Below the pieces are notes generated by a model, which worked only from the letters and a program-made list of their open reading frames with translations, was not told where the DNA came from and made no database searches. A stretch of DNA of 64,000 nt, from contig JAJTWR010000042.1 of NCBI GenBank assembly GCA_021613335.1, positions 1-64,000 on the forward strand. Reading direction: 5' to 3'. The position numbers were made by a program, and so were the translations under genes. Shown here piece by piece: positions 46,087-59,088 of the stretch. Position 1 is the stretch's first letter; every line of letters begins with the position of its first letter. The stretch is from Whitmania pigra. Lineage: Eukaryota; Annelida; Clitellata; Hirudinida; Haemopidae.

Positions 46087-46566
46087 TGTAATGTTTTGAT
46101 ATATTAAAACGTTGGGGGGTCCTAATTCCAGATGCTGAAATGGCAGAAAAGTTTGTTAGTATTGAATGTTGCCTAAGCTGCAGTATGTTGTGTGGCTAGA
46201 TACTTTTTAGTGACTGTGATGGGTTGTTTCTTAAAGAAAAATGTTCAATTTAGTACTAGTAAGGCATACCGTTCTTCAGAGAATTTCTATACCATTTCAT
46301 AGATGTTTTAGATGCAAGAATCGCCGGTTTGGGCTGCGCAGGCTAACGGGTGGTGCAGGGAAATGCGTCCATGAGAGGTGTCGTAACACCATGCTTGATG
46401 ACAATTTTCATTTTTTTTTTGGTCTTTGGTCAATATGACGCCTAGCAAATTCTCCGGAAAACAACGTTAAAACCGTTGCCCGAATGGAAGTATGTGAGCG
46501 GAGTTTGAAAGTGTTGAATAAATTTGGTGGAGAGGTTTCACTTTTTTTTCCATAATAATTTTTAAA
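46087..46566. other. Intergenic region, nothing recognised
   Basis: No supported frame or repeat between ZFR and the LINE. Confidence 0.4.
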
Positions 46567-47878
46567 AACCACAACAAATATCCTCGAATGCACTCAAAGA
46601 TGGACAGACGCCATACAAGACAAGCAAAATTTAGACATCATTTACTTGGACTTCCGTAAGGCCTTTGACTCTGTCTCTCACACAAAACTAATGCTCAAAA
46701 TATGCACATATGGTGTAAGTGACAATATGAAAGGATGGCTTGAGGTCACAGAAAGTGAGCATCAATGGATGTTTCTCTGTCACTAGCGGAGTTCCTCAGG
46801 GGAGTGTTCTCGGGCCAACCTTATTTTTGCTATATATGAACGACCTACCCGAAATATTCAAAAGCTCCGACACCATTTGTAAGCTCTTTGCTGACGATGT
46901 AAAACTTTACAACACTTCTTCTCTCCAGTTGCAACGATCTCTTGACAAAATAGTAGAATGGAGTGAGAAATGGCAATTACAGCTTGCTCCCGACAAATGT
47001 CAGATACTCTCGCTGATTGGTTACAACAAAAATTTCAACCCATGTGAATTTTGGATCAATAACCACAGACTGTCGAGAGTTGGCACGATCCGAGATCTGG
47101 GAGTGCTTATTGATTCCTCCCTCAAATTCGTCCATCACATCGACAACATCACCAGGAAAGCAGCCATAATATCCAAATTGATTCTTGCATCTTTTTCCTC
47201 TAGAGACCCAGATATCCTTAAAAAAGCATTTTGTACTTACGTTAGACCAATATTGGAATACAGCTCTCCCGTTTGGAATCCTCATAAAAAACTACTCATT
47301 GACAGAATAGAGAAAATTCAAAAAAGGTACACAAAGGCCATTCCCACACTTGCCCAGTATCCATATCTACAAAGACTAAAGACACTTAAACTACCAACAT
47401 TGGAAAAGCGTCGACTACTGGCCGATCTCACTCTCTGTTACAAGCTACAAAATGGCTTTATCCACAGCAACATTTCCACTACTCTTATTAGATCAACTTA
47501 CACTAGGACCAGAGGCCATAACCACAAACTCAGGACAAGAAAATCCCGATGTGAAATATCCAAACACTTTTTCTCTAACCGCATTGTCCGATCCTGGAAC
47601 TCCCTGCCAGCTCATATCGTCAATTCCTCAACAACAAACCGATTTAATTCTGAAATCTGTAAACTAAATCTTAATCCCTACCTCAGATTCCAAGAACTTT
47701 GAAAATTTATTACCTCCTATTAAACTTTTTCTCCTCGCTTTCGATTTCTCAGACTAGATCTGCCCGAGCGATGATGAACTTAGTTTTCGCGTTTAAGTTT
47801 ATTTTTCGATCGTGTTAGAGGCTTCGGCCCTTCGTTCGTGTCTTTAAATAAATAAATAAATAAAAAATAAATAATATT
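46567..47878 (+). mobile_element. 5'-truncated non-LTR retrotransposon with RT and (AAAT)n tail
   Basis: The RT domain begins in mid-domain: TTTNILECTQRWTDAIQDKQ, then LDIIYLDFRKAFDSVSHTKL (A motif). A small deletion and frameshift sit at about 46740. A 320-codon frame to 47702 follows, with SVTSGVPQGSVLGPTLFLLY, LFADDVKLY (catalytic FADD), and LAPDKCQIL and VSHH-type thumb motifs. The usual C-terminus ends NLNPYLRFQEL. A 3' UTR of about 145 bp ends in AAATAAATAAATAAATAAA. 5' truncation plus a simple-repeat tail is typical of LINE insertion. The long open frame suggests a fairly young copy. Confidence 0.88.
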
Positions 47879-48370
47879 TTACATTCCGCGTTTAATCGTT
47901 GACTGCGCCTTAAGGTGTTCTAGGTAGAAAAGGATTCGGTTTTTATGATATCTCGATTAATAATTGAACTTTTATTAAATCTATTGAAATAACTCCGTCA
48001 AAAATTTTTAGCAAAATTCTGTTGCGTTACGTAATTTCAAGAATGTAATCTCAAGCAGACTATTTCATTTTGCCTTGCAAGCACGGTCGATTACTTCTAA
48101 ACTTTCACCATGGTGTTTGTGATCGTAACCTTTCGCAATTTGTTTAATTTACCGAAAAGACACCCAGTGGCATAGCTATGAGAAGAGGGAAGACTGGCGC
48201 AGTCAAAATTAAAAATTGTTTCGCTATGTTTCTTATTCATCATGTATAATTGATTTTGGTTTAACTTTAGCTTTAAGATTGGTTTGCTTCAGTCTAACCT
48301 AAGCCTAGGACACCAAATTATCAGTTACTCATTTGAAGATACCAATATAAAAGATAATTATCTTTTGCAG
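47879..48370. other. Flank upstream of the kinase-like exons
   Basis: An ATG at 48110 (MVFVIVTFRNLFN) is open for 22 codons and could be a first exon, but no clean donor joins it. CAGTGGCATAGCTATG at 48170 resembles a hAT terminus without a partner. Confidence 0.3.
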
Positions 48371-51300
48371 ATTCTTGAAGTCTTAGAGCTTCGAACGGGA
48401 AGATTGAAAATATTGAAGCTAGCTAAGAAGCATGGTTATTTGGGAAGGGTGGATCGTGAGTTGAGGACTCTGAGGAGAATTCGGAATAAACCTCATTCTC
48501 TGATCGTGCGATGGTTCGGAGTTATGGAATTACAAGTTTGTTCAATCATTTCAAATTTCTTATATGTGGAGGGTTGATTTCTTTATCTGAATGGTTTAAT
48601 AACTTAATTACTGAAATCTTATAATTAGCCATATGTTCAAATCTGAATGGGTTATTACAATATTTATTATAATAGCATATATTTTATATTTATAATTTTT
48701 TAGGATGAGACCTACATAGTACTTGAACATTTAAAGGGTCCTTCACTTAAAGTTTGGCTTTCAGAAGTAGGTATCTTTGACAAAGTGCTTGCAAGGTTTT
48801 ATTCTTCTTGCCTGCTTTCTGCTCTGGAACATCTTCATTTTGTTGTTGGGACAACTCATGGGTCCGTCCTAAGTAGTGACTTTATTTATTTAAAAACAAA
48901 GATTAAATAAAACGTTTTATATCCGGATTAATATATAATATTAAAAAAGACTACATTAATATTTTATTAAAGTGATTTGCATCTTGGTAATGCTGTTCTG
49001 GATAAGTCTGGGTATGCGGTTCTCATAGATTTTGGATCTAGTGAAGAAGTCAAATATGGTAATTCCATTAGCTATGGAACTGATATTAAGGACCTCGGAC
49101 ACTGCATTTTTCAGATGCTAACATTACAAGTGAGAGGTTTATTCACTTAAGAGCAGTGGCGGGACTGAGGGGTACATGTGTCCCCGAGCGAAAGGTGCAG
49201 GGGCGCCAAATTTAGGCTTACAAATGAGGCTTTTTATGTTCGTGTTACATATAACATTATATTATAATAATTGTACAAGGGTAATAAATAAATAAATAAT
49301 AATAAATTTACATGAATTTGATTTCCGACCAAAAAGATAAAAAATTTAAATTATAGCACAAACTTTTGATTGTTTTTTTTTTGTAAAAGCTTTAGAACAT
49401 ATTTTTAATTTTAAATAGTTTATAATTGGTTTGGCACAAAGAATAAAGAAACGCAAAATTCTTCAATCTCTTAATGGTCCTGCTATAACATTCTTTGAAC
49501 AGTTCTCAAAAGCATGGAATAAAATCGATACAATTTTGATAACAGTGTTATAAGTCTTTTGCACTCTTTATTGGAAAACAAAATTAAAGTCTTAGTCATT
49601 GGATCCATGATCAACAGCGAGCTCTTTGAAGAGAATCCTCCCGTCTCGTTTGAACACACTTATGAATCCCAAGCTTCATCGCTGCTGTGTCCATCCAGTC
49701 TTTTTTGTTGCAGTGAACAATAGCTCTAGCTAGGAATTGTTCTCGTGGCTTTGTCACTCTTCTGAAGATCAACATTGTTTTTAACTTGGTGCCAGCCGCA
49801 GAACATCGAAGTACGACTGTGAAACACTGACCAGTTGTTGTTATAGCCGCAGTTCTGGCGCCAGATGCTTCAACTGTTTCTGTGGCGGGAATGTCAAAAG
49901 CCATTGGAACTTCATTCATATTAATGACATCGGCGTCATTGACATTTCTCGCGCCAATCTCCTCGGCTACAAATCTGCGAAAATCGTTTATTTTAAACTT
50001 CCAATCGTCAGGAAGCCTTTGTCCGACAGTTGTTCTGGTCCTCACTGACAATCTTTTTCTCTTCATGAATTTTGAGATCCATATGGGGCCTGTCTTAAAA
50101 TCGATAATTTCGCTCTCATGAGCCAACATCCTGGCTTTTGTTGAAACTCCTAGGCTTCTCTTCCTTTGTTCCAAAACCCATAGCTTTAGATCAGACTCTA
50201 ACTTTGGCCATTTCGTATTTTGGCCACGGCATGCACGTTTTTCGGATCCACTTTCTCAAGCAAGCATTCCTTCTTTCTCCATTCGCGATTAAATGATGAT
50301 GATTAAATGAAAAATAAATTTAGTTAAAATGTACAGTTACGTGATTATTTATTAAATATCTTTAGCAAAAAAAAAATGCGTCTATTGGTGCGTGTTATAA
50401 TTGCGTGTTTTATAAGTGATTTTTTGCACACATTGGAAAAATTGAGTATTATATTCGTCCGCGTTTAATTTCGTAAAACTACGGTAATTAAGTTAAGTAA
50501 TTGTGTTATGTGCACTTAAATGGGGAAACATTAACAACAATTCATGTTAATGGTCTAAAGATTCTCTGCGCTTGCGACATTGAAAATTCAGTTGTAATTA
50601 CTGGCGTTTTTTTTTGTCAGAATCAATTTATCTGTGGTTGGAAGCCTCATGCCGCAATATTGGATGATGACACGTTAGAACTACTGACCCAGGAAAGTTA
50701 ACATTGCTTTTCAATTGTCGATATTGTATAGAGTTATCACGAACCACCATTCTCCAAACAAGAATCAAGCTTGAAAGAGTTGGCAGAAGTTCAAGAACTT
50801 AATCCAGTAGATTGAAATCGTGTCCCAGAATGTAATTAATTCATAAGTGCACTGTCAATTTATAATAATGAGATGGCCTTACTCGAAACCATTTGATCAC
50901 TATTATTTTGAATGTGTAATGGGGTTCTCCATAAATGACTTCATGCAATTTTAGCCTAATAATTAAAAAATGAACAAAAACAAAAATATAATTAATGTCT
51001 TTAAAAAAATTGATAATTAAAAACAATAAATTTAGTGAGTTGGTATTGCAAAATAAACTTTTATTGTTCATGATTCTCTCAGTGATGAGATAAGTTCATT
51101 CAATGATCAATGATTGTTTATTTCAATTGTTGGTTCATTTAGTTATAAATAGTACTCATGAATCCAATCCAATTTTTTAATTCGCTTTTATTGCCATGAT
51201 TTGCTGGCGAGCTCAATTCTCAGTGACCTTATTTAGCCGTTTGGACAAAACAATTTCACTGCTTGAGTGTCTCAAGATAGTTACTTTTTTGTTCTAAAGA

Positions 51301-51768
51301 ACTTCAATTGATGGACGTCACGTTTTTATCTCCTCTCTCCCCTCTGTCACAACAAATACTGATGTTAGACAAAAAAGTCTTCTCCAGTTGTGTGAAGGTT
51401 TTCCCTCTTGGAAATTGCTGAAATGACTCCCTGGCTTGAACTTGCCTTCCAACCCTTAATGCTTAACGTCATTAACAGATGGGGGTCATCCTATAATTCA
51501 TATGTTCGCACAATATTCCATAAATTAAAAAATTCTACTAAGTTAATAATGACATATAATTTATATAATAATTCAGACAGCTTCTTCTTCTCCATCATCT
51601 TCTTTAAAAAGTATAAAGAAAGAAAGATTCTTCTGGGTAGGGTGAATTTCTAAATATGATTAAACATTACTAATAATTTCAAATCGTTTGCAGGGTATCA
51701 GTTGGTCGGATTTGTTTATGAAGAGAATTAAACCACCTCCTCTGCTCAAGCGGGAAGTGCGTCCATAA
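48371..51768 (+). CDS. Partial protein-kinase-like gene with shortened activation segment
   Basis: Four exons fit with phase and GT..AG borders: 48371-48535, 48704-48861, 48973-49129 and 51694-51768 (stop). They give part of an N-lobe (ILEVLELRTGRLKILKLAKK, with a VAIK-like lysine, then RELRTLRRI for helix C). DETYIVLEHLKGPSLKVWL follows as the hinge. The catalytic loop is HGDLHLGNAVLDKSGYAVLI, then DFGSS, so Asp, Asn and DFG are kept. After YGTDIKDLGHCIFQMLT there is no APE motif, and the next exon gives ISWSDLFMKRIKPPPLL, like the AGC-kinase C-tail. The glycine loop and an exon for helices G-H are missing, so the model is incomplete, or the gene is a degenerate kinase. Confidence 0.6.
49605..50235 (-). 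pseudogene. pogo/Tigger-like transposase remnant in the kinase gene intron
   Basis: The minus strand reads WPKLESDLKLWVLEQRKRSL (CENP-B-type HTH end), then WISKFMKRKRLSVRTRTTVG. INMNEVPMAFDIPATETVEA follows, matching the DDE start (aDETP..fd.p...tve) but with the catalytic DET replaced by NEV, then SGARTAAITTTGQCFTVVLR. The frame covers 187 codons and ends early. A related, more decayed copy lies at 945-1085. Confidence 0.8.
50236..51693. other. Remaining intron sequence of the kinase-like gene
   Basis: AT-rich. A 66-codon frame at 50501-50701 and open codons at 50733-50816 (SYHEPPFSKQESSLKELAEV) were considered as missing kinase exons, but neither fits splice phase. Confidence 0.3.
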
Positions 51769-52186
51769 ACATTTAATTAACAAGTGAAGCATTCATTCTT
51801 GACTCAGCCTTGAGTTTATCATTATAATTTTCAATTAGTTTTAAAGTTTGTATGTCTGTTCGTTATAAAGTTTGTGCGTTCTTGTAGAATCTGTCTGTGT
51901 AGATTAATCTTTTACTCATGAAGGAGGAGGTTGGGGCTTTTCTCGTTTAGGGCGAATAAATATTTTAATACTCCAATGTTGGGGTCGAGAATCTTGCCTG
52001 GCACTCTCATGCAGCCACTTTTGAGAGTTTTTCACCTCAGATCGATGTTCGCATCTATAACCAAAAAAGCTCATTTTGTTAGCCGACCTTTCTTTAACAA
52101 CCATATATGTTGAGTTTTTTATGCTTTAACGTTTGAATCGTTGGATATAACCTCTGCCCATCCTGTAGCTGTCCAATTCTTAACTG
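51769..52186. other. Convergent intergenic region
   Basis: Lies between the stop codons of the kinase-like gene (+) and INTS4 (-). Nothing recognised. Confidence 0.35.
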
Positions 52187-52337
52187 CAGTGCCAGATTTA
52201 GGCATTTTCGTATTACGCGACTGCATTGGAGTCTCCAACTATCAGAAAAAGACTTTTTTCTTGTCAAAAGGAGATAGACTGGTTAGTGGGCCAGCCAAAC
52301 AGGCATTGCGAACCACGCCCGTGTAAATCCGGCCCTG
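52187..52337. mobile_element. Possible short hAT-type MITE, 151 bp
   Basis: The left end CAGTGCCAGATTTAGGC and the inverted right end CAGGGCCGGATTTAC agree at most positions and fit the hAT consensus. The flanking 8-mers CTTAACTG and CTTGAGCA agree only partly, so a target duplication is not proven. Confidence 0.5.
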
Positions 52338-52616
52338 CTTGAGCAAACAATCCACGGTTACGATTCGAAACCATTACACGGTGGAACACTGAACAAGTTC
52401 CGACGAATTTAACAACTTGAATTTTACTGATAAAATCCAACAAATAAGCATTTAAAATCCCTTCATCACCAAACAACCATGTTCTACCAAAACCGACTGG
52501 TACAAATAATCAGGCGTTCTTAATAAGTCAGCAACAATTTGATAAAATTCAAAGATCAGCTTTGGTAGAAAGCATCTGAAGAAAATCCTAGAATCAGTTA
52601 ATTTACATAACAAAGA

Positions 52617-55600
52617 TCAAAACAAAGAGTCCCTTTGAGCACTGGGGTGGATGGTTGTTGTAATGATTTTTGACAACTGGATGTATTCTTCTGACAGAGA
52701 TGATGCAAACTTGGACTCTTCTGCCAGATTAGAGGTAACATAAACTGGCAAGTCATTCAGTGAGTTTGGAGGTATGTACACTACACTTATCTGCACCTGG
52801 CATGGTTCTGTACACAACAGGTTTTTTGATTTAAGATACTGCACTGTATATATGAATGCTTGAATTAATTTAAGTGTAAACAAATCTTACCTGACCACAT
52901 GGCACCAGAGAGCATTACCGAGGTAACAAGCTTGTGATTCATCCTATTAATGGTTTGGAAGTCCAAGTTGTTTGGTTTGATGAAATATTGCCTTTGGTTC
53001 GCATATTGGACCTGTTAACGAGTTAAGTTGATGATTATTAAATTCAAGTATGCACAAACAAAATTTAAAAAATAACTATATTTTAAATGTTCAAAAACAT
53101 CTTAATTAAAAAAATAACTATATTTTAAATGTTCAAAAACTTCTTAATTAAAGCAGAACTTACATAAATCCTGATCCTATCAATGTGTTCTACGTTCTCT
53201 AATTCCACAATCATCTTTATTGGCAGAATGTAGTTTGGTATTACAGTATGTACAAAATCTGAATTGCCTAAGAAAGAAGAAAGTATATTGTCAGCCAAAA
53301 AAGGCTTCCAATTGATGATTTGTTATCATGTTTATAACTTACTGGCTGGTTCAATAACAGTGGCCTTCATCATTAATAGTTGATTGTCAACTTGGGGCAG
53401 TAGTGGTACAGTGCTGGCATGAACTCCTAGTGCAGAGAGAAGAACTCTGTGGTAATTCATGACCTCACTGTTTTGAGGTGCGTTGAATTCCGTGTTCAGG
53501 TGAGAAAGCATCCTCGTGGATGGCAAATTGGTCTGGGAGAGAAGGCTGGAAATTAAAATCAATCACTTAAAGTTAATTATAGTGTTTATAATCTATTAGT
53601 ATTATAATTATAATAGCATAACTGTGATGTTCATGTTAGAAAACGCAGATGGAATATGAACCACATCAGCCTTTATGCCACTAATTTTCAATTGCAAACA
53701 CGACAAAATGCAAGTTCAAGACAGCACACTTACTCATTCAACTTTGCAACTTGATCTGAGAACACGAAGCAGGCACTCTTCCTGCAGGAGGGACTTGATG
53801 ATGGGAAGTCATAGATGAGTTGGAAGGCACTGGCGACCAAAGAAAGCTGTTGGATCTCGACCAGCTGTGCACTTGTTACCCCTATGAAAGCTGTCTTCAT
53901 GTAAGTCAGTGTCCTCATGAGCTGTCAATAATTACAATGTTAATATTTATTGTAGGCCGTATTTATTAAAAAGGTGATAACATTCAATAAATCATGTGAG
54001 AGCAAGTGTAATGTAGTCATGACTGTTAATGTTAGAATTAAGTATTAAGAATTGGATTATTAAGCAAGATAATTTTCAAGCAACATCGGTTGTGCTTAAG
54101 ATAGAAATAGTGTACCTTTTGAATCTGTCGACACACGGCTGCGGATCCATCAGAACCGAGTGTAAATTTGTTCTCTGACAAGATCTGCAATGAAGTGACA
54201 TCAAGATTGTTTAACTTATTAACTCATTAATAAGGTTAATGTTTAAAATGAAGTTAACTGAATCTAATTTGTGACCCACCTCATTGATTTTTATTTGGCA
54301 CCTTAGGTGGAGTGTTACAAACATGGCAGTTGCAGACATATCTTGAGCCAATTCATTGACCTTGTTAAGGTCCCTGTAATAATAATAACAATAATAATTA
54401 TAATAACCACAAATAAGCAGCCTAACCAAACCACCATAATGAAGCAATAATGTCAGATATTTTATCCAATAAAATACCTAAAATACTACCCAGGGGCATA
54501 ATCGATTGTACTCCACTAAGCCACATTTCTAAAGCAATGCTCATTCGTGGCGACTTATTACAGCCATAATTCATGAAAATTATTTGTAACATCCAGCAAG
54601 TTATTTTTCCAGAAGCAACATTTACAGCAGTAATAGCAACACAATATACCAATACAATAAAATAGAAATCAATAATAATTGATTACCAACCTGCAGGCAA
54701 TCTTGAGGAGTTTATATGCTGAGGAGATGTCCCTCATGAAGTTGATTTTGTCCAACTGGGAAAGCACAGTGTTCAAGAACTTCTTCTGATTGGACAAGGA
54801 TGCTGTCGGCACTTTGCACATTTTTGTTATGCCACTGTGAGGGAACTGAGATGAAACAAAGCATTGTTTTGAGCATGGACGAGTTAACGGTCAGCAATCA
54901 CAATAATAATAATTATTATTATTACATAAATTATTTTATGAATACCAACTCGAGTCTCCGGTATGAGGTGAGGATAGACGTTGTTGAGTTGTGCAAAGTG
55001 GGTGAAGATGTACGGAGGTAATATGCTGGTCATTGTGGGACAGTTTGGTGATGCATTCGAAGCCAAAATCATGAGAGCAACATCTGAAAAGTTAATGAAT
55101 TGTGTTCCATTTATGTTTTTTTGAGCTGCATAGCAGAATCAGTAAACTCAGCAAGAGGAACAAGTACTGACAAATCTTATTAAACGATTAGATGATGATA
55201 ATAGTTACAAGAAAAATGACATAAGACATAAATGATCCCTTAAACACCAATCAACTTACATGAAGGATCATCAAGAGTGTTCTCTTTTGTGTCAAAAAAC
55301 TGATGGAGACCCAGCAGAGAAGGCAAAACTGCAAACACGAGCGTCGAATTCCGATTGCCCAAAGCTTTCATCGTCCTACAGGAAGAAATTGTAATTTATG
55401 GTTAAATGATACTAAAAATGTGGCTCGCATTAAACAGGGATTATACCATATCTTTGGTTGTGACAAAAGAGAAATTGAACAGAGAAACCTAAATGTGAAT
55501 GGTGGTGAATATATATGCACCAGTTTCCATATACATCACATAACTTCAAATGTTTAAGCAAAGTTGCAAAGCAAGTAATAAACATTAGCCAAGTCGATTA

Positions 55601-58600
55601 TTAAGATCTATTTAAATTTAGTTCAATTCACCTCCAGATAGAAGGCCTGTCTCCTGGATACTGGGATAAATTTTGAAGCAGACTTGTGACAGTCATTTTG
55701 ATTCCAGTTGTTGTTGAAAGGGTGCATGAGGATAATAATCTGTGAGTGGCCTCCCTCATGTAAGAATAGAAGTCCTGTTAATAAACATTAATAATTAATA
55801 AATAATGATAATAATAGTGGTTATAAAGTCATAATAATATTGCAAAATCCTAAATAGAGCAGGGATAACATTTTTATTGCACTGCTAGCATGGTAGGCAG
55901 TGGCCTATCAAATTACACACAACATTACATCACCATATCACCTCTAGCATATAACATCACAATGCTCACCTTCAATATACCCAATATTAGCTCCAGCTGA
56001 TCATCCCTGATGCTGAGAAGTTTGCTCATCTTGTGGAGGCTGTTGATTCCGTTGAGACGAACTGAGTCGATCTCATCGGTCAGCATGTCCACCACAAAAT
56101 CCTGACTGTACTGCAAGAAGCTCAGATGTCTGCATGAAAACCCACAGAGTGAGTCCAAGGAGGCATTCCTGACGCCTGGAGGAGAAAGAATAAGTCGAGT
56201 TGTTAATATTAATGAGTAAATAATTATTCATTAAATAATGAAATTTTAATGAAGTTGTTCGTCCTGCTTATAAGCATTCTTAAAAATTATATTAGAGATG
56301 AATTGGATTAGAGTAATACTTCATTAATTGCCATTTATTCAGACTTTTAAAATTTGTAATAATAATTAATAATCAAATTATTTGAAATAAGTTTAAAGAA
56401 CAATAATACAACACAAAGTTAAAAATTCTGAGGGCAAATTCATAACACAAGTCAGTACTAAATGTATAATTGTATAAATGTTTGTGCTACATACATATTG
56501 CATAAACGTTGAAGCTAAATATTGTATAAATGTCGGCACTAACATGAAAACTCGTCCTCTAATCCATTGACAAAAGCTCCACAGGCCCCCTTTGAGACGA
56601 TGGTGACATTGTTAGGATTGAGTTTTTCCCTTGGAGCATCGTCCGCCACCTTCCCAGCGGACCATTCCCCGGACATGAACATCTCCCTCTGCCTTTCGTG
56701 GGCACTCACCTTTTTCTGGAAATATCATGATTATCATGTTAGTACAAATCATTGATGTCAATTAGAATTTCAAGAGGATTATTTGGCTGCCTTCATGCAT
56801 TTAACATGTTTAGCTTAGCCAAATGCATCGAAACTAAGGCATCAACCAAATTACTAAAAATAAATTGAAACACGAAGTGACTTAATCAAATTATATTCAT
56901 CATTTAACTATCAATTAATACAAACCCTGTAATTGGACATGAGCTTCTTCTCCAATGTTTGAAACAAGATAGGCATGCTGACTTCTTGAATATTTCCCTA
57001 AACATGTGTGATTAATAATAAATATTATGAAGCAGATGAATATTATGACCAACCACAATATTTAATGATATTTTAGTATCTTTGAACTAATGCTACCAAA
57101 ACTCAGCACTATTGCTGCCAAACATAAGTACACAAAAACTTAATGACATTAAAAAGTTACTCACGAGCAATCTCGCAGCATGAGTTCGGACGGAAATGGA
57201 AATATCGGTGGTAGCCTCACACAACTTCACAAAACAATTGTCAGCCACAACCTCGCCACCCTCCTTTGTCTCTACCATCCTGCATGTGAAAACATTGTGT
57301 GGATAATTACTCTATGCAAAAACATCACAAACAATTAAACTAAACTAATATTACAAGAACAAAATATTAAAACATATCAACTAAACCAATAAAAAACTAA
57401 TGAAAATAAGCTCAAAGTATTGATTGATTATCATTGGTCAACAAATGAATGTAACGAAAATAGTTAAGAAATGAAGATCTATTGCCAACGCACATGTCTG
57501 GGTTCTTCTGAGCAACAACCCACAGCAGTTTGAGGACAGTCGATCTGACTTTCTCTTCGTTGTCTTCCAACAATGAAATCAAATGCTCGTACAGGGAGCT
57601 GCCGAGAGGCAATTTACGATGATGCCAGGTCAACTGAAATGGAAAAACTGAAGGGTTAAAAATGTTCATCTGAAAGGTAATCTTTGTCTGATTGCATATC
57701 GTCAGTAACATTGACAACAATAATAATTAATGATAACTAATTACATCCAGACAATTTGTAAATAAATTAAACGTGTCAACCAAAAGACATTGACTTACAA
57801 GGGCTTCTAGGGCAGACAAGCGAACCCTCCAATCAGAATCCATAGTCCAGACAATGATGACATCATCCAGTATGGTGTGCCTCCCCAATTTGTATCGATG
57901 GCAACTGGGGTAAGGAATGTCTGGTGATGCAATGCGACCCAACATTTGCAGGCATTTGCTTCGAACAACATGGTTCCTGATTCTCAGTAACTGTTTTAAA
58001 AATCATTTTTGTGAGACTTAAAGTTATTTAAAATATTGGCTGTAGTTATAATAGAATTATTTCATTTGAAATAAAAATAATATAATAATTAATAATAAGT
58101 TTGTAAATTAAAATTTAAATAGCTATTTAAATACCTCAAGTATGAAATGAACAATGTCAGTGATGAGTTTATGATCGCCATAGTTGAGGAGAGCAATTGC
58201 CAACATTATGGATAGCATTTCATTTATCACAATGTTTGAATCTGTAGAAATTATAAATAACAAATGTTTGATAACAATATCACATTATCATTATTGAAGA
58301 AATAAATCCCGATGTAAATTCATCACATAATCACTTGCCTTCATTTTTCAGGTGCTCTTTGATGATATGATATAGTAACTTTGAATTACAAGAGGGATAT
58401 TGAAGCAATTGTTGAAGGATTTCCAATATTTTAACTTTCACCGAGAAATCCGTTTCCAGTTGGTAATATTCGAGCAGGTGGTCAACCAATGGTCCCACGC
58501 TTTCCATGGAAATTGGAAATCTCTCTGACAGAGATGTCAGAGTCTAAATATTAGATACACGATATGTAAATTGTAATTGTAACAAAAAATGCATAAAAAT

Positions 58601-59088
58601 AAATCTATGGGTTATTAAGCAACCCACCAATATGTTTTTAAGTTTACTCATTAGTGAGTCTATTTAATGAATCAAAACAAACCTGATAAACGTCTATGTT
58701 TGTTTTGCATCTGTTTAGATCTAAGGGTATATTAGGTCTAGGTATTGACGCATCAGAAACCTTAAATTTCTTTCGAGGAGGTGACAAAGACTGAGAAATA
58801 AATAGATTAAAATTAGATGCACTAAATGGCGATAACAATTTTAATAATTTGCAACACTACTATTACACAAATCACCAAGGAAAGGCAATTCGCCGAAGCT
58901 AGATAAGATAACCATATTTGTATCTGCGGCAAAGGTAAAATACGGCACACATTACATAAGCGTTTCAAACCAAAATATTTGTGTTCCTAGTTGTTTTGAT
59001 TTAGCTTTATAAGCCAAAATTGAATTTTACGTACTTGTGTCCCTTGGCTTAATTCGGCAACTACTCGCTTTTTCAAAACGGCGGCCAT
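52617..59088 (-). CDS. INTS4: Integrator complex subunit 4, complete 21-exon gene
   Basis: A HEAT-repeat scaffold of the Integrator cleavage module, which processes snRNA 3' ends and attenuates transcription with INTS9/INTS11. The product is 962 aa, the same size as the vertebrate protein. It starts MAAVLKKRVVAELSQGTQ. Conserved blocks include GACGAFVNGLEDEF, SQDFVVDMLTDEIDSVRLNG, LHLRCQIKI, KATVIEPAS and WSEPCQVQISVVYIP near the C-terminus. Exons in minus order: 59088-59035, 58790-58683, 58543-58339, 58241-58135, 57990-57799, 57633-57494, 57279-57165, 56997-56926, 56715-56544, 56175-55970, 55774-55632, 55375-55260, 55083-54950, 54845-54691, 54373-54280, 54184-54116, 53921-53734, 53545-53343, 53267-53164, 53011-52891, 52807-52617. 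The intron after exon 3 uses a GC donor. Confidence 0.94.

Noticed and set aside
48170..49170. hAT element between CAGTGGCATAGC (48170) and CAGTGGCGGGAC (49153)
   Set aside because: Both termini point the same way and no inverted partner or 8-bp duplication was found, so they are not the two ends of one element.
50501..50816. Missing kinase exon (contains EPPFSKQESSLKELAEV)
   Set aside because: It loosely resembles a kinase G-helix region, but stops at both ends and no splice sites in the right phase join it to the neighbouring exons.
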